DNA from: Amycolatopsis solani
Lineage (GTDB): Bacteria; Actinomycetota; Actinomycetes; Mycobacteriales; Pseudonocardiaceae
DNA length: 64,000 bases
Assembly: GCF_033441515.1 (NCBI RefSeq)
Contig: NZ_JAWQJT010000001.1
Span: 434,001-498,000, forward strand
Direction of reading: 5' to 3'
This document shows, one piece after another, positions 19,120 to 30,954 of this stretch (within the stretch, counting starts at the first letter, position 1; each line of letters opens with the position of its first letter). The notes beneath the pieces are model-generated. The model worked only from the letters and a program-made list of their open reading frames with translations. It was not told the origin of the DNA and ran no database searches. The position numbers and the translations under genes are program-made.

Positions 19120-20642
19120 GCGACGACGCTCTGCCCGAACCGGAAGACGTTGTCGGGGTCGTACTTCCGGGCGACGTCCTGCAGCCGCTTGGCGTTTTCG
19201 CCGTAGTAGGCGTTCTTCCAGTCGGGGAGGGCCGGGTCGATGTAGTTGACGTACCCGCCGCCCGCCCCGGCGGCGGCGAGCCCCGCGACGACCTCCCCGA
19301 CGGACTGCGCGACCTTCTGCTGGGTCTTCGCCGTCGCGGGCGCGTAGATCTGGACGCTGGCCAGCGCGTCGCGGTGCCAGAACGCCGTCGCGTCCTTCGC
19401 CGGTTCGCCGACCTTGCCGCCGAGGCCGTCGATGAGCAGGTCGGTGCCGGTGCGGCCGTCGGCGAGCGCGACGACCTTCGCGGCGTCCACCGGGCTGGTG
19501 ATGATCCGCGACGACGCCACGAACGACTGCCGGTTCGAACTGCCGGAGAAGTAGTTCATCGCGCCGAGGTAGTCGAGGCTCTTCACGGTGCGCTGGGTCG
19601 GCCGCGCGCCGGCGTTGGTGGTCAGGTTGTTGAGCAGCGTGTTCAGCCCGGCCGCCCCGCCGACGTAGCAGCCGCCGACCCGGACCTGGACCGGCGAACC
19701 GCCCGAAAGCACGCAGTTCGCCCAGAGCTCGGGCGGCATCGCGGCGATCCACTGCTGCCACGCGGACAGCACATCGGCCGCGGAGCCGGCCGGGAAGTGC
19801 AGCGAGAACACCGTCACGTCCGGCGCCGGGTCGGTGTCGAAGGTGAACTCGGTGACGATGCCGAAGTTGCCGCCGCCCCCGCCGCGCAGGCCCCAGAAGA
19901 GGTCGGGCTCGGAGTCCGCGGCCGCCTTGAGCACCCGGCCGTCGGCCATGACGACCTGCGCCGAGCTGAGGCGGTCGCAGGTCAGGCCGTACTTGCGGGA
20001 GAGCACGCCGATGCCGCCGCCCAGGGTCAGCCCGGCGATCCCGACCGTCGGGCAGGACCCGGCGGGCAGCGCACGGCCGGCCTGCGCCAGCGTCGCGTAG
20101 ACGTCCTTCAGCTTCGCGCCCGCGCCGATGACGGCCTGGCTGCCCTGGACCTGGACCTTGTTCAGCCCGGCCAGGTCGACGACCAGCCCGCTGTCGGGCA
20201 CCGAGTAGCCGGCGTAGCTGTGCCCGCCGCTGCGCGCGGCGATGGAGGCGCGGCCGGCCACGGCCTGAACGCTCGCCTGGACGTCCTTGGTGTTCGCCGC
20301 CGCCACCACGGCGACGGGGTTCTTGCTGTCGAAGAGCGGGTTGAACGCGCGCTTGGCGGTGTCGTAGCCGTCGACGCCGGGGCGCAGCAGGCTCCCGCTC
20401 AGCTGGCCGCGCAGGTCGTCCCAGTTGGGCGGCGAGGTGGGCAGCCTCGTGGCGGGCGGCCCGGACGTCGTGGGCGCCGGCGTGCTCGAGGCGACGGGCG
20501 CGGGCGAGCCGCCCGGCCCGCACGCGGCGGCGACGGCACCGGCCGCCGACACACCCGCCACCCGGAGGAACGTCCTTCTGTCCACGAGGTGGTGGACGTG
20601 CGGCCGTCCGGCGGGTTGCGCCTGGTCAAGCTCACTGTCCAC
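19116..20642 (-). CDS. Tat-exported FAD-linked oxidase lipoprotein (berberine bridge family)
   Basis: 508 residues from GTG at 20642; GAGGAG lies about six bases before it, which favours this start over one 19 codons upstream. The N terminus has a twin-arginine signal (DRRTFLRVAGVSAAGAVAAAC) ending in a lipobox Cys, so the product should be a membrane-tethered lipoprotein. The FAD-binding PP-loop domain carries His in RSGGHSYAGYS and Cys in PAGSCPTVGIAGLTLGGGIG, the pair used for bicovalent FAD in this family. The C terminus (NAYYGENAKRL, DPDNVFRFGQSV) is the BBE domain. Members oxidise alcohols, sugars or lactones with oxygen. The substrate is unknown. Confidence 0.9.
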
Positions 20643-20741
20643 AGCGGACTCCTCGGGGCCGGGGACGCCCAGTCTAGGTCGGCGGGCGGACGGCATCACC
20701 TCGGCGGCCCACCCGGTACACGCGCCGCGGCGGCGCGGCGT

Positions 20742-21452
20742 TCAAGACCAGGCCGGTATCGGTGGCACGGCACCGTCCAGGTCCGCCCCGTCGGAACGCC
20801 CGCTGAGCCAGGCGAGCAGCCGCCCGCCGGTACCGGAGACGGTCCCGCCCGGCGCGGCACCCATCGTCCACTCGAAGCCGTCCGCGACCAGGCGCAACGC
20901 GGGCAGGTGCGCACCACGGGAGCTGATGGCGTGCTGCACGACGTCCTCGGCGAGCGGGCCGAGCAGGCCGAGCACGCGATCGAGGTCGTAGCCGACGTCG
21001 AGGTCGGCGAGGTGGATGGTCAGCTCGGACAGCCGCATCCGCACGACGACGGCCCCGCTGACCGGCGCGCCCTGCCGGTTGCGGGCCTCGCGCGCCCAGG
21101 CGTCGTCCGGCATGCCCGCGGCGTACCGCTCGAAGCGCCCGGCGGAGGCGACGAAGTCGGCCAGGATGTCGGCGGCCGAGTGCCGCGCGCTGGCCTCGAT
21201 GTCGGCTTCGCGCGCCTCGACACTGGGGTACATCGGCGTCTCGACCCCGGTGTCGGCCCAGGTCAGCAGGTTCTTGAGGCCGTCCGCGTTGCGGGCCAGG
21301 TGGGCGAGCACGTGCGCCCGCGACCAGCCGGGCAGCGCACTGGGCGCGCGCAGTTCGGGCTCGCCGAGCCCACCGATGGCCCTGGCCCACTCGTCGTCGA
21401 GCTGCCGCACCCCGTCGAGGAGCGCGTGTGCTTTCTCGGATGCCGTCGTCAC
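20742..21452 (-). CDS. Maleylpyruvate isomerase family, mycothiol-dependent fold
   Basis: 236 residues from GTG at 21452. The N-terminal DinB-like helical domain has ALPGWSRAHVLAHLARNAD, the signature of the MDMPI/maleylpyruvate isomerase family, with histidines for metal and thiol binding. The C-terminal part includes MRLSELTIHLADLDVGYD and LRLVADGFEWT, also typical. Members use mycothiol in isomerase or transferase reactions. No aromatic-degradation genes are nearby, so the reaction is left open. The gene lies 10 bases downstream of the GMC oxidoreductase on the same strand. Confidence 0.85.
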   Translation of the reverse strand: MTTASEKAHALLDGVRQLDDEWARAIGGLGEPELRAPSALPGWSRAHVLAHLARNADGLKNLLTWADTGVETPMYPSVEAREADIEASARHSAADILADFVASAGRFERYAAGMPDDAWAREARNRQGAPVSGAVVVRMRLSELTIHLADLDVGYDLDRVLGLLGPLAEDVVQHAISSRGAHLPALRLVADGFEWTMGAAPGGTVSGTGGRLLAWLSGRSDGADLDGAVPPIPAWS

Positions 21453-21462
21453 GGCCCCGAGT

Positions 21463-23175
21463 CTAGGAGGATCGGCGCAGCGCGGCGGGTGCTTCCGCCG
21501 GGACGGCCGGGTTCTTCGGGGCGATCGGCTCCAGCCGGGTGTACGGCGCGTCCTGCTGGGGCCGGGCGTCCGGTTCGCCCTTGTTCGGCCAGAGCGAGAA
21601 CGCCCGCTCGGCCTGCGCGGTGATCGTCAGGGACGGGTTCACCCCGAGGTTGGCCGTGATCGCCGCGCCGTCGACCACCGAGAGGCCCGGGTAGCCGAAC
21701 ACGCGGTGGTACGGGTCGATGACGCCCTCGTCGGCCGTTGCGCCGATCGGGACGCCGCCGATGAAGTGGGCCGTCAGCGGGATGTCGAAGATCTCGCCCC
21801 AGGTGCCGCCCGCGATGCCGCCGATGTGGCCCGCCGTGCGCTCGTTGGCCTCGTGACCGGCCGGGATGAAGCTCGGGTTCGGCTCGCCGTGGCCCTGCTT
21901 CGACGTGTACTTGCGGCGGCCGAACAGCCCGCGTCGCGTGTACGTCGTGATCGAGTTGTCGAGGCTCTGCATCACCAGCAGGATCACCGTGCGCTCGGAC
22001 CAGCGGTAGCCGTTGAGCAGCTTCGCCGTCTGGAGCGGGTGCTTGATCATGAAGCTGACGGCCTGCCGCCAGCGCGGCACCGGCGAAGCGCCGTCGGTCG
22101 CGATCGTCTGCAGCAGGCTCATCGCGTTGCTGCCCTTGCCGTAGCGGACCGGCTCGATGTGGGTGTTCTCGTCGGGGTGGATCGACGACGTGATCGCGAC
22201 CCCGCGGCTGAAGTTCCGGCTCTCGTCGACGTCGGTCCGGGCGGCGCCGATGATGGCCTCGGAGTTCGTGCGGGTCAGCTCGCCGAGCCGGCGCGACAGC
22301 TTCGGCAGCGTGCCGGTGTCCTTCATCGCGTGCAGGAGGTTCTGCGTACCCCAGGTGCCCGCGGCGAAGACGACCTTCTCGGCCGTGATCGTCGTCCGGA
22401 ACTTCTTCGACGTCGTGCCGGTCTTCTTCAGGTCGATCGCGTAGCCGGTCTCGGTCGGGCGCACGGAGGTCACCGTCGTCAGCGGGATGACCTTCGCACC
22501 GTCCTGCTCGGCGAGGTAGAGGTAATTCTTGACCAGGGTGTTCTTCGCCCCGACACGGCAGCCGGTCATGCACGAGCCGCACTCGGTGCAGCCGACGCGC
22601 TCGGGCCCGGCGCCGCCGAAGTACGGGTCCTTCGCGCGCTCGCCCGGCTTGCCGAAGTACACGCCGACCGGCGTCGGGTGGAACGTGTCGGCGACGCCCA
22701 TGTCCTTGGCGACGTCGCGCATCACGACGTCCGACGGGGTGATCGTCGGGTTCGTGACGACGCCCAGCATCCGGCTCGCCTGGTCGTAGTGCGGCGCGAG
22801 CTCGGCTTCCCAGTCGGTGATGTGGGACCACTGCCGGTCGCGGTAGAACGGCTTGAGCGGCCGGTACAGCGTGTTCGCGTAGACGAGCGAGCCGCCGCCG
22901 ACGCCGGCGCCCGCGAGCACCATGACGTCGTTGAGCATGTGGATGCGCTGGATCCCGTAGCAGCCGACCTGCGGCGCCCAGAGGTAGCGCTTGAGGTCCC
23001 AGGAGGTCTTCGCGAACTCGTCGTCGGCAAACCTCCGCCCGGCCTCGACGACGGCGACCCGATAGCCCTTCTCGGTGAGCCGCAGCGCCGCGACGCTGCC
23101 GCCGAACCCCGACCCCACCACGACGACGTCGTAGTCGGGGCCACCCGCACTGGTGGTGGTGTTACTGGCAGTCAC
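21463..23175 (-). CDS. GMC oxidoreductase, ChoD-like, with a four-cysteine motif
   Basis: 570 residues. The N-terminal FAD motif is VVVGSGFGGSVAALRLTEKG. The GMC pattern continues through GAGVGGGSLVYANTLYRP and the C-terminal TAHFIGGVPIG...VVDGAAITANLG. It resembles mycobacterial ChoD (Rv3409c), which also lies beside guaB3/guaB, so orthology is likely. ChoD was named cholesterol oxidase, but its steroid role is doubtful. Residues around 200 read VGCTECGSCMTGCRVGAKNT, a CxxCxxCxxxC arrangement that could bind an iron-sulfur cluster. No signal peptide. The 3' end is followed closely by the maleylpyruvate-isomerase-family gene. Confidence 0.88.
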   Translation of the reverse strand: MTASNTTTSAGGPDYDVVVVGSGFGGSVAALRLTEKGYRVAVVEAGRRFADDEFAKTSWDLKRYLWAPQVGCYGIQRIHMLNDVMVLAGAGVGGGSLVYANTLYRPLKPFYRDRQWSHITDWEAELAPHYDQASRMLGVVTNPTITPSDVVMRDVAKDMGVADTFHPTPVGVYFGKPGERAKDPYFGGAGPERVGCTECGSCMTGCRVGAKNTLVKNYLYLAEQDGAKVIPLTTVTSVRPTETGYAIDLKKTGTTSKKFRTTITAEKVVFAAGTWGTQNLLHAMKDTGTLPKLSRRLGELTRTNSEAIIGAARTDVDESRNFSRGVAITSSIHPDENTHIEPVRYGKGSNAMSLLQTIATDGASPVPRWRQAVSFMIKHPLQTAKLLNGYRWSERTVILLVMQSLDNSITTYTRRGLFGRRKYTSKQGHGEPNPSFIPAGHEANERTAGHIGGIAGGTWGEIFDIPLTAHFIGGVPIGATADEGVIDPYHRVFGYPGLSVVDGAAITANLGVNPSLTITAQAERAFSLWPNKGEPDARPQQDAPYTRLEPIAPKNPAVPAEAPAALRRSS

Positions 23176-23341
23176 ACCCAGGAGCGTAACCCGGGGTCCG
23201 CGTTCTGACCAGAGGTAAGTTACTCGCCAGTCACCCTTCTGGAGGCTTACACGAGCGGTTTTGGTGGGTACTTATCAAGGCGCTCGATGTTCACGTCGGC
23301 GACACACCGCCGGGCGGGACACGATCCCAGGAGGCACCACG

Positions 23342-23542
23342 ATGAGCCCACGAAAGCTCACCGGTTGGCGCAAGTCGAGCCACAGCCACTTCGAGGAGAA
23401 CGCCTGCGTCGAGGTCGGCACCGCTCCAGGCGTCGTCGGGGTACGGGACACCAAACAGGCGGCGCTGGCGACCCGCCCGGTGCTCGTCTACTCCGCGGCC
23501 GCGTTCACCGCGTTCCTCGACCACCTCACCGACGGACGGTGA
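23342..23542 (+). CDS. DUF397 protein
   Basis: 66 residues from the ATG at 23342 with AGGAGG about nine bases upstream. The pattern GWRKSSHS...ENACVEVGTAPGVVGVRDTK is diagnostic of DUF397. These small actinobacterial proteins are usually encoded next to an XRE-type regulator and are thought to act with it. No such regulator is present here, so this is a solitary member. The last codons (HLTDGR and stop) are formed by the left copy of the 23-bp direct repeat, so the C terminus may not be ancestral. Confidence 0.85.
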   Translation: MSPRKLTGWRKSSHSHFEENACVEVGTAPGVVGVRDTKQAALATRPVLVYSAAAFTAFLDHLTDGR

Positions 23543-23544
23543 GG
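23522..23544. repeat. Left copy of a 23-bp direct repeat
   Basis: The sequence running from CACCTCACCGACGG to GGTGAGG is identical at 24612-24634, 1090 bp away, and differs in the flanking base on both sides. It contains an eight-base inverted repeat, CCTCACCG/CGGTGAGG. It overlaps the 3' end of the DUF397 gene, including its stop codon. Paired direct repeats at gene 3' ends can mark the ends of an inserted segment. Confidence 0.7.
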
Positions 23545-23577
23545 GCGTAGCAAACCCGAGGTGGGGCCGGTCGCGGC

Positions 23578-24198
23578 CTAGTTCCCGTTTCGCGCGTTGT
23601 CCAGGACCATCGCGGTGACCTGACGGGCGGCCTGACAGGAGTCGCTCTTGCCGATGTTCTTCTCGGACTGGTTGACGCTGATGTCGATGGCTTGCGTGTC
23701 ACTGGTTCCGACGGCGACCGTGCACTCACCCCTCGCCCGCTGGTCGCCGACGCCGTCGTAAGCGACCAGCGGGTACCCGTCGACGGGCTCCAGCGGCTCG
23801 ACGAAGGGATAGGCACTCCCCTTCGCCGCGTAGACGCTCGTCAGGCCACGCCTGTCGAGGTGACCGAAGATCACTCCGATGCCGGACCTTCCGGGAGCCT
23901 CCCAATTGCAGGTCGGGCCGGCCGGAGCGTCGAGCTCGGGTTTCGTCTCCGCTTCCGAGCCGAGCAACCCGGCAACCTGCGCCGGCGTCAACGCCTCGCA
24001 CGGCGCCCGGTCGAACCTGGTCATGTCGATCGGGTTCGCGACCTTCGGCACCCCCGGACCGGGAACCTCGTCCACCGACCCGGAAGGCGGAGCACTCGGC
24101 ACCGACGTGACCGGAACCGGCGTACCCCCGTTCGTGGTGCCGCAAGCGCCGAGCACCAGCACCGCGGCGGCCAGCGAAACAACCACGCGGAGCGTCAC
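23578..24198 (-). CDS. DUF3558 lipoprotein
   Basis: 206 residues from GTG at 24198. A short lipoprotein signal ends VLVLGACG with the lipobox Cys. After a Pro/Ser-rich spacer the DUF3558 pattern follows: DRAPCEALTPAQVAGLLG, TCNWEAPGRSGIGVIF, GECTVAVGTSDTQAIDIS. Cys pairs (CEAL/TCNW, GECT/DSCQ) suggest disulfides outside the membrane. DUF3558 lipoproteins are common in Pseudonocardiaceae and often lie next to ESX-type secreted protein genes, as here. The start overlaps the upstream gene by four bases (GTGA), so the two are coupled. Confidence 0.85.
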   Translation of the reverse strand: MTLRVVVSLAAAVLVLGACGTTNGGTPVPVTSVPSAPPSGSVDEVPGPGVPKVANPIDMTRFDRAPCEALTPAQVAGLLGSEAETKPELDAPAGPTCNWEAPGRSGIGVIFGHLDRRGLTSVYAAKGSAYPFVEPLEPVDGYPLVAYDGVGDQRARGECTVAVGTSDTQAIDISVNQSEKNIGKSDSCQAARQVTAMVLDNARNGN

Positions 24199-24612
24199 AG
24201 GCTGCCTCCGGCCTGATCGATCCCGGTCCGGTGCGTGTCTTCGGCGGCGGCGTAGTCACCCGCCGCAGCCCGGAACCTGCTCGCCATCGCCCGGCAGTAC
24301 TCCTCACGCGCGATCAACGTCTCCAGCAACGCCTCACCGGACGCCCGGACGAGCTCCGCATTGCCCTGGCTGGCGTACTCGACTCCCGGCCCCTGAGCAC
24401 GCGCGATCCTGTTCGCCTGCTTGCGGTCTTCCCGGAACTCGTCGGCCAGGTCGTCCCAGTCGTTGGCCAGCTCGCTCAGCGTCGCAAGCGAACCCGAAAC
24501 CCCCGCCGGTCGGCACCCCGTAGGTACCTGCCGCCGGAACGCCGTCCGGCCCGGGCATCGACCACGTCCGGTTCGGGTCGTACGCGGGCTGGCAAGGGTT
24601 CCCGGCCCGCAC
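24195..24612 (-). pseudogene. ESX/PE-like small protein gene, apparently frameshifted
   Basis: One frame from GTG at 24612 encodes a plausible N terminus: NPCQPAYDPNRTWSMPGPDG, then AAGTYGVPTGGGFGF. The next frame carries SLATLSELANDWDDLADEF, then a helical, Ala/Glu-rich stretch to the TGA at 24195, like the helical-hairpin proteins coupled to DUF3558. The switch falls near 24485-24495. One lost base or two gained restores a protein of about 138 residues. The 5' end coincides with the right 23-bp direct repeat, so the promoter and start may also be lost. It could be a decayed gene or a sequencing error. Confidence 0.45.
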
Positions 24613-24634
24613 ACCTCACCGACGGACGGTGAGG
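24612..24634. repeat. Right copy of the 23-bp direct repeat
   Basis: Identical to 23522-23544 and in the same orientation. It overlaps the last codons and stop of guaB3 (minus strand, LTVRR and TGA), just as the left copy overlaps the end of the DUF397 gene. guaB3 is conserved here in other actinobacteria, so this copy is probably the ancestral one. Confidence 0.7.
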
Positions 24635-25749
24635 CCCACCCGCTGGAACTCCTTCAAATCCGAGTACCCCGTCTTCGCCATCGCCCGGCGAAGGGCACCG
24701 AACAGGTTCACCACGCCCTCCGCGTCGGACGACGGGCCGAACAGCAGGGTCTTCAGGTCGACCGCGTAGTCCGGGCCGGCCGCCACTCGGGAACGGGGCA
24801 AGGACGGGTGGGCCGCCGCCGCGGTCCAGTACAGGCCCTGGCCTGGGGCGTCCTGGGCCGCGGCCAGGGGGGAGCCGAGCATCACCGCGTCCGCGCCGCA
24901 CGCGATGGCCTTGGCGATGTCGCCCGAGGTGGTCATGCCGCCGTCCGCCAGGACGTGGACGTAGCGGCCGCCGGTTTCGTCGAGGTAGTCGCGGCGGGCG
25001 GCCGCCGCGTCGATGATCGCCGTGGCCATCGGGACGCCGATGCCGAGGACGCGGTCGGTGCTGGTGACGCCCGGGGTGTAGCCGTGGCCGACGATGACGC
25101 CCGCCGCGCCGGTGCGCATCAGGTGCATCGCCGTGCGGTAGTCGCTGACGCCGCCGGCGATCACCGGGACGTCGAGGCGGCCGATGAACTCCTTGAGGTT
25201 CAGCGGCTCGGCGTCGCGCTGGACGTGCTCGGCGGAGATGATCGTGCCCTGCACGACCAGGATCTCGACGCCGGCCGCGATGAGGTCGGGGGTCAGCTCG
25301 GCGGCGTGCTGCGGGCTGACGCGCGCGGCCACCGTGACGCCGGATTCGCGGACCGTCTTGATGGCCTCGCTCAGCAGGTCGAGCCGGATCGGCGCGGCGT
25401 GCAGCTCCTGCAGCACGCGGCCGACCGCGGTCGGGTCCTCGAGGTCCTCGGCCGCGCGGACCAGCTGGAAGATCGCGTCCTCGACGTTGGCGTGCCGTGC
25501 CCAGAGGCCCTCGGCGTTGAGCACGCCGAGGCCGCCCAGCTCGCCGACGGCGACCGCGGTGCCGGGCGACACGATCGCGTCGGTCGGGTGCGTGATCAGC
25601 GGCAGGTCGAAGCGGTACGCGTCGATCTGCCAGGAGGTGGACACCACCGAAGACGACCGGGTCCGCCGTGACGGCACGATCTCGACGTCGTCGAGGTCAT
25701 ACGCCCGCCGCGCGGTGCGGCCCATCCCGATCTCGACCAGGTCCCGCAC
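24616..25749 (-). CDS. guaB3: GuaB3-family IMP dehydrogenase-related protein
   Basis: 377 residues from GTG at 25749, with GAGGAGG about six bases upstream. The protein is an IMPDH-type TIM barrel without CBS domains and starts [20 protein letters not shown], as GuaB3 proteins do. The loop where IMPDH has its catalytic Cys (GSICTTR) reads [14 protein letters not shown] here, with no Cys, so ordinary IMPDH chemistry is not expected from the usual residue. The flap region ([13 protein letters not shown]) is also different. Orthologue of mycobacterial Rv3410c, with which it shares the choD-guaB3-guaB order. The actual activity is uncertain. Confidence 0.9.
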   Translation of the reverse strand: MRDLVEIGMGRTARRAYDLDDVEIVPSRRTRSSSVVSTSWQIDAYRFDLPLITHPTDAIVSPGTAVAVGELGGLGVLNAEGLWARHANVEDAIFQLVRAAEDLEDPTAVGRVLQELHAAPIRLDLLSEAIKTVRESGVTVAARVSPQHAAELTPDLIAAGVEILVVQGTIISAEHVQRDAEPLNLKEFIGRLDVPVIAGGVSDYRTAMHLMRTGAAGVIVGHGYTPGVTSTDRVLGIGVPMATAIIDAAAARRDYLDETGGRYVHVLADGGMTTSGDIAKAIACGADAVMLGSPLAAAQDAPGQGLYWTAAAAHPSLPRSRVAAGPDYAVDLKTLLFGPSSDAEGVVNLFGALRRAMAKTGYSDLKEFQRVGLTVRR

Positions 25750-25839
25750 GTGAAGCCTCCTCGAACGACGACGATCTGCCGTGCCCCATTGTCGCTAGTC
25801 CGCGTGGGTGACCTGCGCACGGGGGTCCGGACGCCGGCG

Positions 25840-26364
25840 CTACACCCGGACGAACACGGCGATCGGCGCCAGCATCGCCCCCAGCGCCAGCGCCAGCCAG
25901 GTCGCCACCGGCGGGTAGACGTTCAGCCGGACCGCGCCGAAGTAGACCGCGCCCAGCGCGAGCAGGGCCGCGGCGATCAGCAGGACCGGCCGGACGACGC
26001 CCGGGCGCAGGTCGACCACGCCGCCGCCCGCGCGCAGGTAGGCGATGCCGCCGTCCGCCGTGGACACGTCGAGGACGATCGGCTGCCCGGCCGGCAGGTC
26101 GAGGCCGGGGTCGACGGCGGTGACGCGGTACTGCCGGCCGCCCGCGACGATCGAGAGCGTGTGGCTGACCCCGCCCTCCCCGCCGACCGGGAGGGCGCCG
26201 CGCTCGTGGGACACCACGAACCCCTCGACGCGGTACGTCGGGGCGTCCCGGCCCGCCAGCACCTGGCACATCAGGCAGACGATGCCGCCCAGTGACAACG
26301 ACACCAGCGCGACGGCCGTGAAGAACACCGTGCGCAGCACCCGCGTGAAGCGGCCGACCGTCAT
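25840..26364 (-). CDS. Membrane protein of unknown function
   Basis: 174 residues from the ATG at 26364. An N-terminal transmembrane helix (about 8-35) is followed by an extracellular domain of about 85 residues with beta character (SHTLSIVAGGRQYRVTAVDP), then two transmembrane helices at the end (about 124-146 and 152-172). No family recognised. It lies between guaB3 and a DUF3574 gene, all on the minus strand. Confidence 0.65.
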   Translation of the reverse strand: MTVGRFTRVLRTVFFTAVALVSLSLGGIVCLMCQVLAGRDAPTYRVEGFVVSHERGALPVGGEGGVSHTLSIVAGGRQYRVTAVDPGLDLPAGQPIVLDVSTADGGIAYLRAGGGVVDLRPGVVRPVLLIAAALLALGAVYFGAVRLNVYPPVATWLALALGAMLAPIAVFVRV

Positions 26365-26438
26365 GCACCCCAGTGCACACCACGACCGCCACGCAAGGCG
26401 ATAGGCCGATTACCGTAAGCACGCTAGGTCACGGTAAC

Positions 26439-26888
26439 TCAGAAGGAAACCTTCTCCACGGAATCCGAACGCAGTACCGACTCCTGCTGGAACTGCTTGC
26501 GGTAGCCGGCGCGGATCCCTTCGATTTCCCGTTCGGCGGTACCGTCGGCGAACGGGTACAGCAGCACGATCACGTGGGTGTGCTCCCGGACGATCGCCCC
26601 GGACCCGCCACGCCACTGGCCGCTGCCGTCGAGGCGCGTGAAGCCGTCCGGGAACGCCGGGGTGATCTCGCGATCGGAGAACGCGGCGAACTCCTTGTCG
26701 GTCACCTCGGAGCCGTCCGGCTTGCCGGTGCCGAAGAACAGCTCGGTGCGCTTCCAGATCTCCCCTGGCGACTGCTGCGCCTGCGCCGGCGCGGCCGGGG
26801 TGTCGGCGGCGGACGCGGTCAGTCCGCCGCCGAACCCGACGAACGCCGCCGCCACCGCCGTCACCAAGGTCCGTCGTGGCATCGCCAT
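26439..26888 (-). CDS. Secreted DUF3574 protein
   Basis: 149 residues. A signal peptide with a basic start (MPRRTLVTAVAAAFVGFGG) ends near TASA-AD at residue 28. The mature part has ELFFGTGKPDGSEVTDKEFA, ITPAFPDGFTRLDGSGQWR and REHTHVIVLLYP, the pattern of DUF3574. The domain's function is unknown. The start could be the ATG at 26888 or two codons later. It sits directly downstream of guaB on the same strand. Confidence 0.75.
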   Translation of the reverse strand: MAMPRRTLVTAVAAAFVGFGGGLTASAADTPAAPAQAQQSPGEIWKRTELFFGTGKPDGSEVTDKEFAAFSDREITPAFPDGFTRLDGSGQWRGGSGAIVREHTHVIVLLYPFADGTAEREIEGIRAGYRKQFQQESVLRSDSVEKVSF

Positions 26889-26960
26889 GCGTCTCCTCCC
26901 CGATCGCCGCAGCCGAGTTTCGCGGCCGCGGCGATCGGGGGGAACGATCGAAAGGGCGGA

Positions 26961-29988
<3,028 letters not shown>

Positions 29989-30561
29989 TCAGATCACCTC
30001 CTCCGCGGCCAGGACCTTTCTCAGCCGCGCGAGGGCGCGGTGCTGAGCGACTCGGACGGCACCCGGCGTGGAGCCGACCGCGTCCGCGGTCTCCTCCGCC
30101 GACAGGCCGACGACCACGCGCAGCACCACTATCTCCCGCTGCTTGTCCGGCAGCACCTGCAACAACTGGGACATCCGCTCGTTCAGCTCACCTTGCAGCG
30201 CACGCTGCTCGGGGCCGACCCCGCCTTCGACTTCGTCGGGGATCTCGGCCACCGGTTCGGCCCGGTTGCGCGCCGCCGCGCGGTGCGCGTCGGCCACCTT
30301 GTGCTGAGCGATCCCGTAGACGAAGGCCAGGAACGGGCGGCCTTGATCGCGGTACGAGGGCAATGCCGTGAGCACCGCGAGACACACCTCCTGCGCAACG
30401 TCGTCCGCCGAAGCGAACGATCGCTCCTGCCTGCCAACCCGGGCGCGGCAATACCGCACTACCAGTGGACGGATAGCAGCCAGCAGCCGCTCCACTGCCT
30501 GGGGATCTCCCTCGACAGCAGCGGCGACCGGTTCATCCAGTCCATCCCCCACATTGGCCAT
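29989..30561 (-). CDS. sigD: ECF RNA polymerase sigma factor, SigD family
   Basis: 190 residues from the ATG at 30561; a TTG three codons upstream is possible. Region 2 is seen in VVRYCRARVGRQERSFASAD and AQEVCLAVLTALPSYRDQG with YGIAQHKVADAHR. Region 4 is LPDKQREIVVLRVVVGLSAEE with a helix-turn-helix (GSTPGAVRVAQHRALARLRK). It resembles mycobacterial SigD over its length and lies next to its anti-sigma gene in the same order. It directs RNA polymerase to a stress/stationary-phase regulon in that relative. In Streptomyces a related sigma gene sits in the same place beside guaB and bldM. Confidence 0.92.
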   Translation of the reverse strand: MANVGDGLDEPVAAAVEGDPQAVERLLAAIRPLVVRYCRARVGRQERSFASADDVAQEVCLAVLTALPSYRDQGRPFLAFVYGIAQHKVADAHRAAARNRAEPVAEIPDEVEGGVGPEQRALQGELNERMSQLLQVLPDKQREIVVLRVVVGLSAEETADAVGSTPGAVRVAQHRALARLRKVLAAEEVI

Positions 30562-30954
30562 CGCAGACAACAGTCCCAGTGTTACGTGTAGGTGTGCAAA
30601 GAACCCGGCCCGTGGTCGCCTCCACCTCGAACCGGTGACCGCTACCGTACCTTCGGCCCGCTGCGGGCCGACGCGCGCGGTGTTCCCCGGCGCGCCGTGC
30701 TCGCCGTAACCGCGTAAGTACGGATTGTCCTGCAGACCCGGGGCCGGATCCGACGATTCAACGAACGAACGGGGCCACGGGTACGAGATCCGTCGGAGGG
30801 ACGGGTGCCGCGACGGCGAACCGTCGCGGGGGCTGCCTCATCGGGCGCCGGAGTGTGATGGGGACCACACAGGTACGGGCCAGGGCGATGCGCCCTGGCC
30901 CGTCGTCACCTGTATTCCGGCCGTCAGGATCGGGGAGAACTGCCGCGGGGACGG
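30562..30954. other. 393-base gap: sigD promoter region and downstream terminator of bldM
   Basis: No coding frame is convincing. The right part (30875-30903) is the terminator of the bldM-like gene. The left part, nearest sigD, should hold the sigD promoter. Short inverted stretches such as GGCCCGC...GCGGGCC (about 30656-30671) are visible, but no recognised operator. The hyphenated palindromes cannot be assigned further by eye. Confidence 0.4.
30875..30903 (-). terminator. Hairpin terminator downstream of the bldM-like gene
   Basis: Stem ACGGGCCAGGGCG (30875-30887) with CGCCCTGGCCCGT (30891-30903), 13 perfect pairs and a three-base loop. It begins about 50 bases after the stop codon of the minus-strand regulator at 30955. 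Confidence 0.8.
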
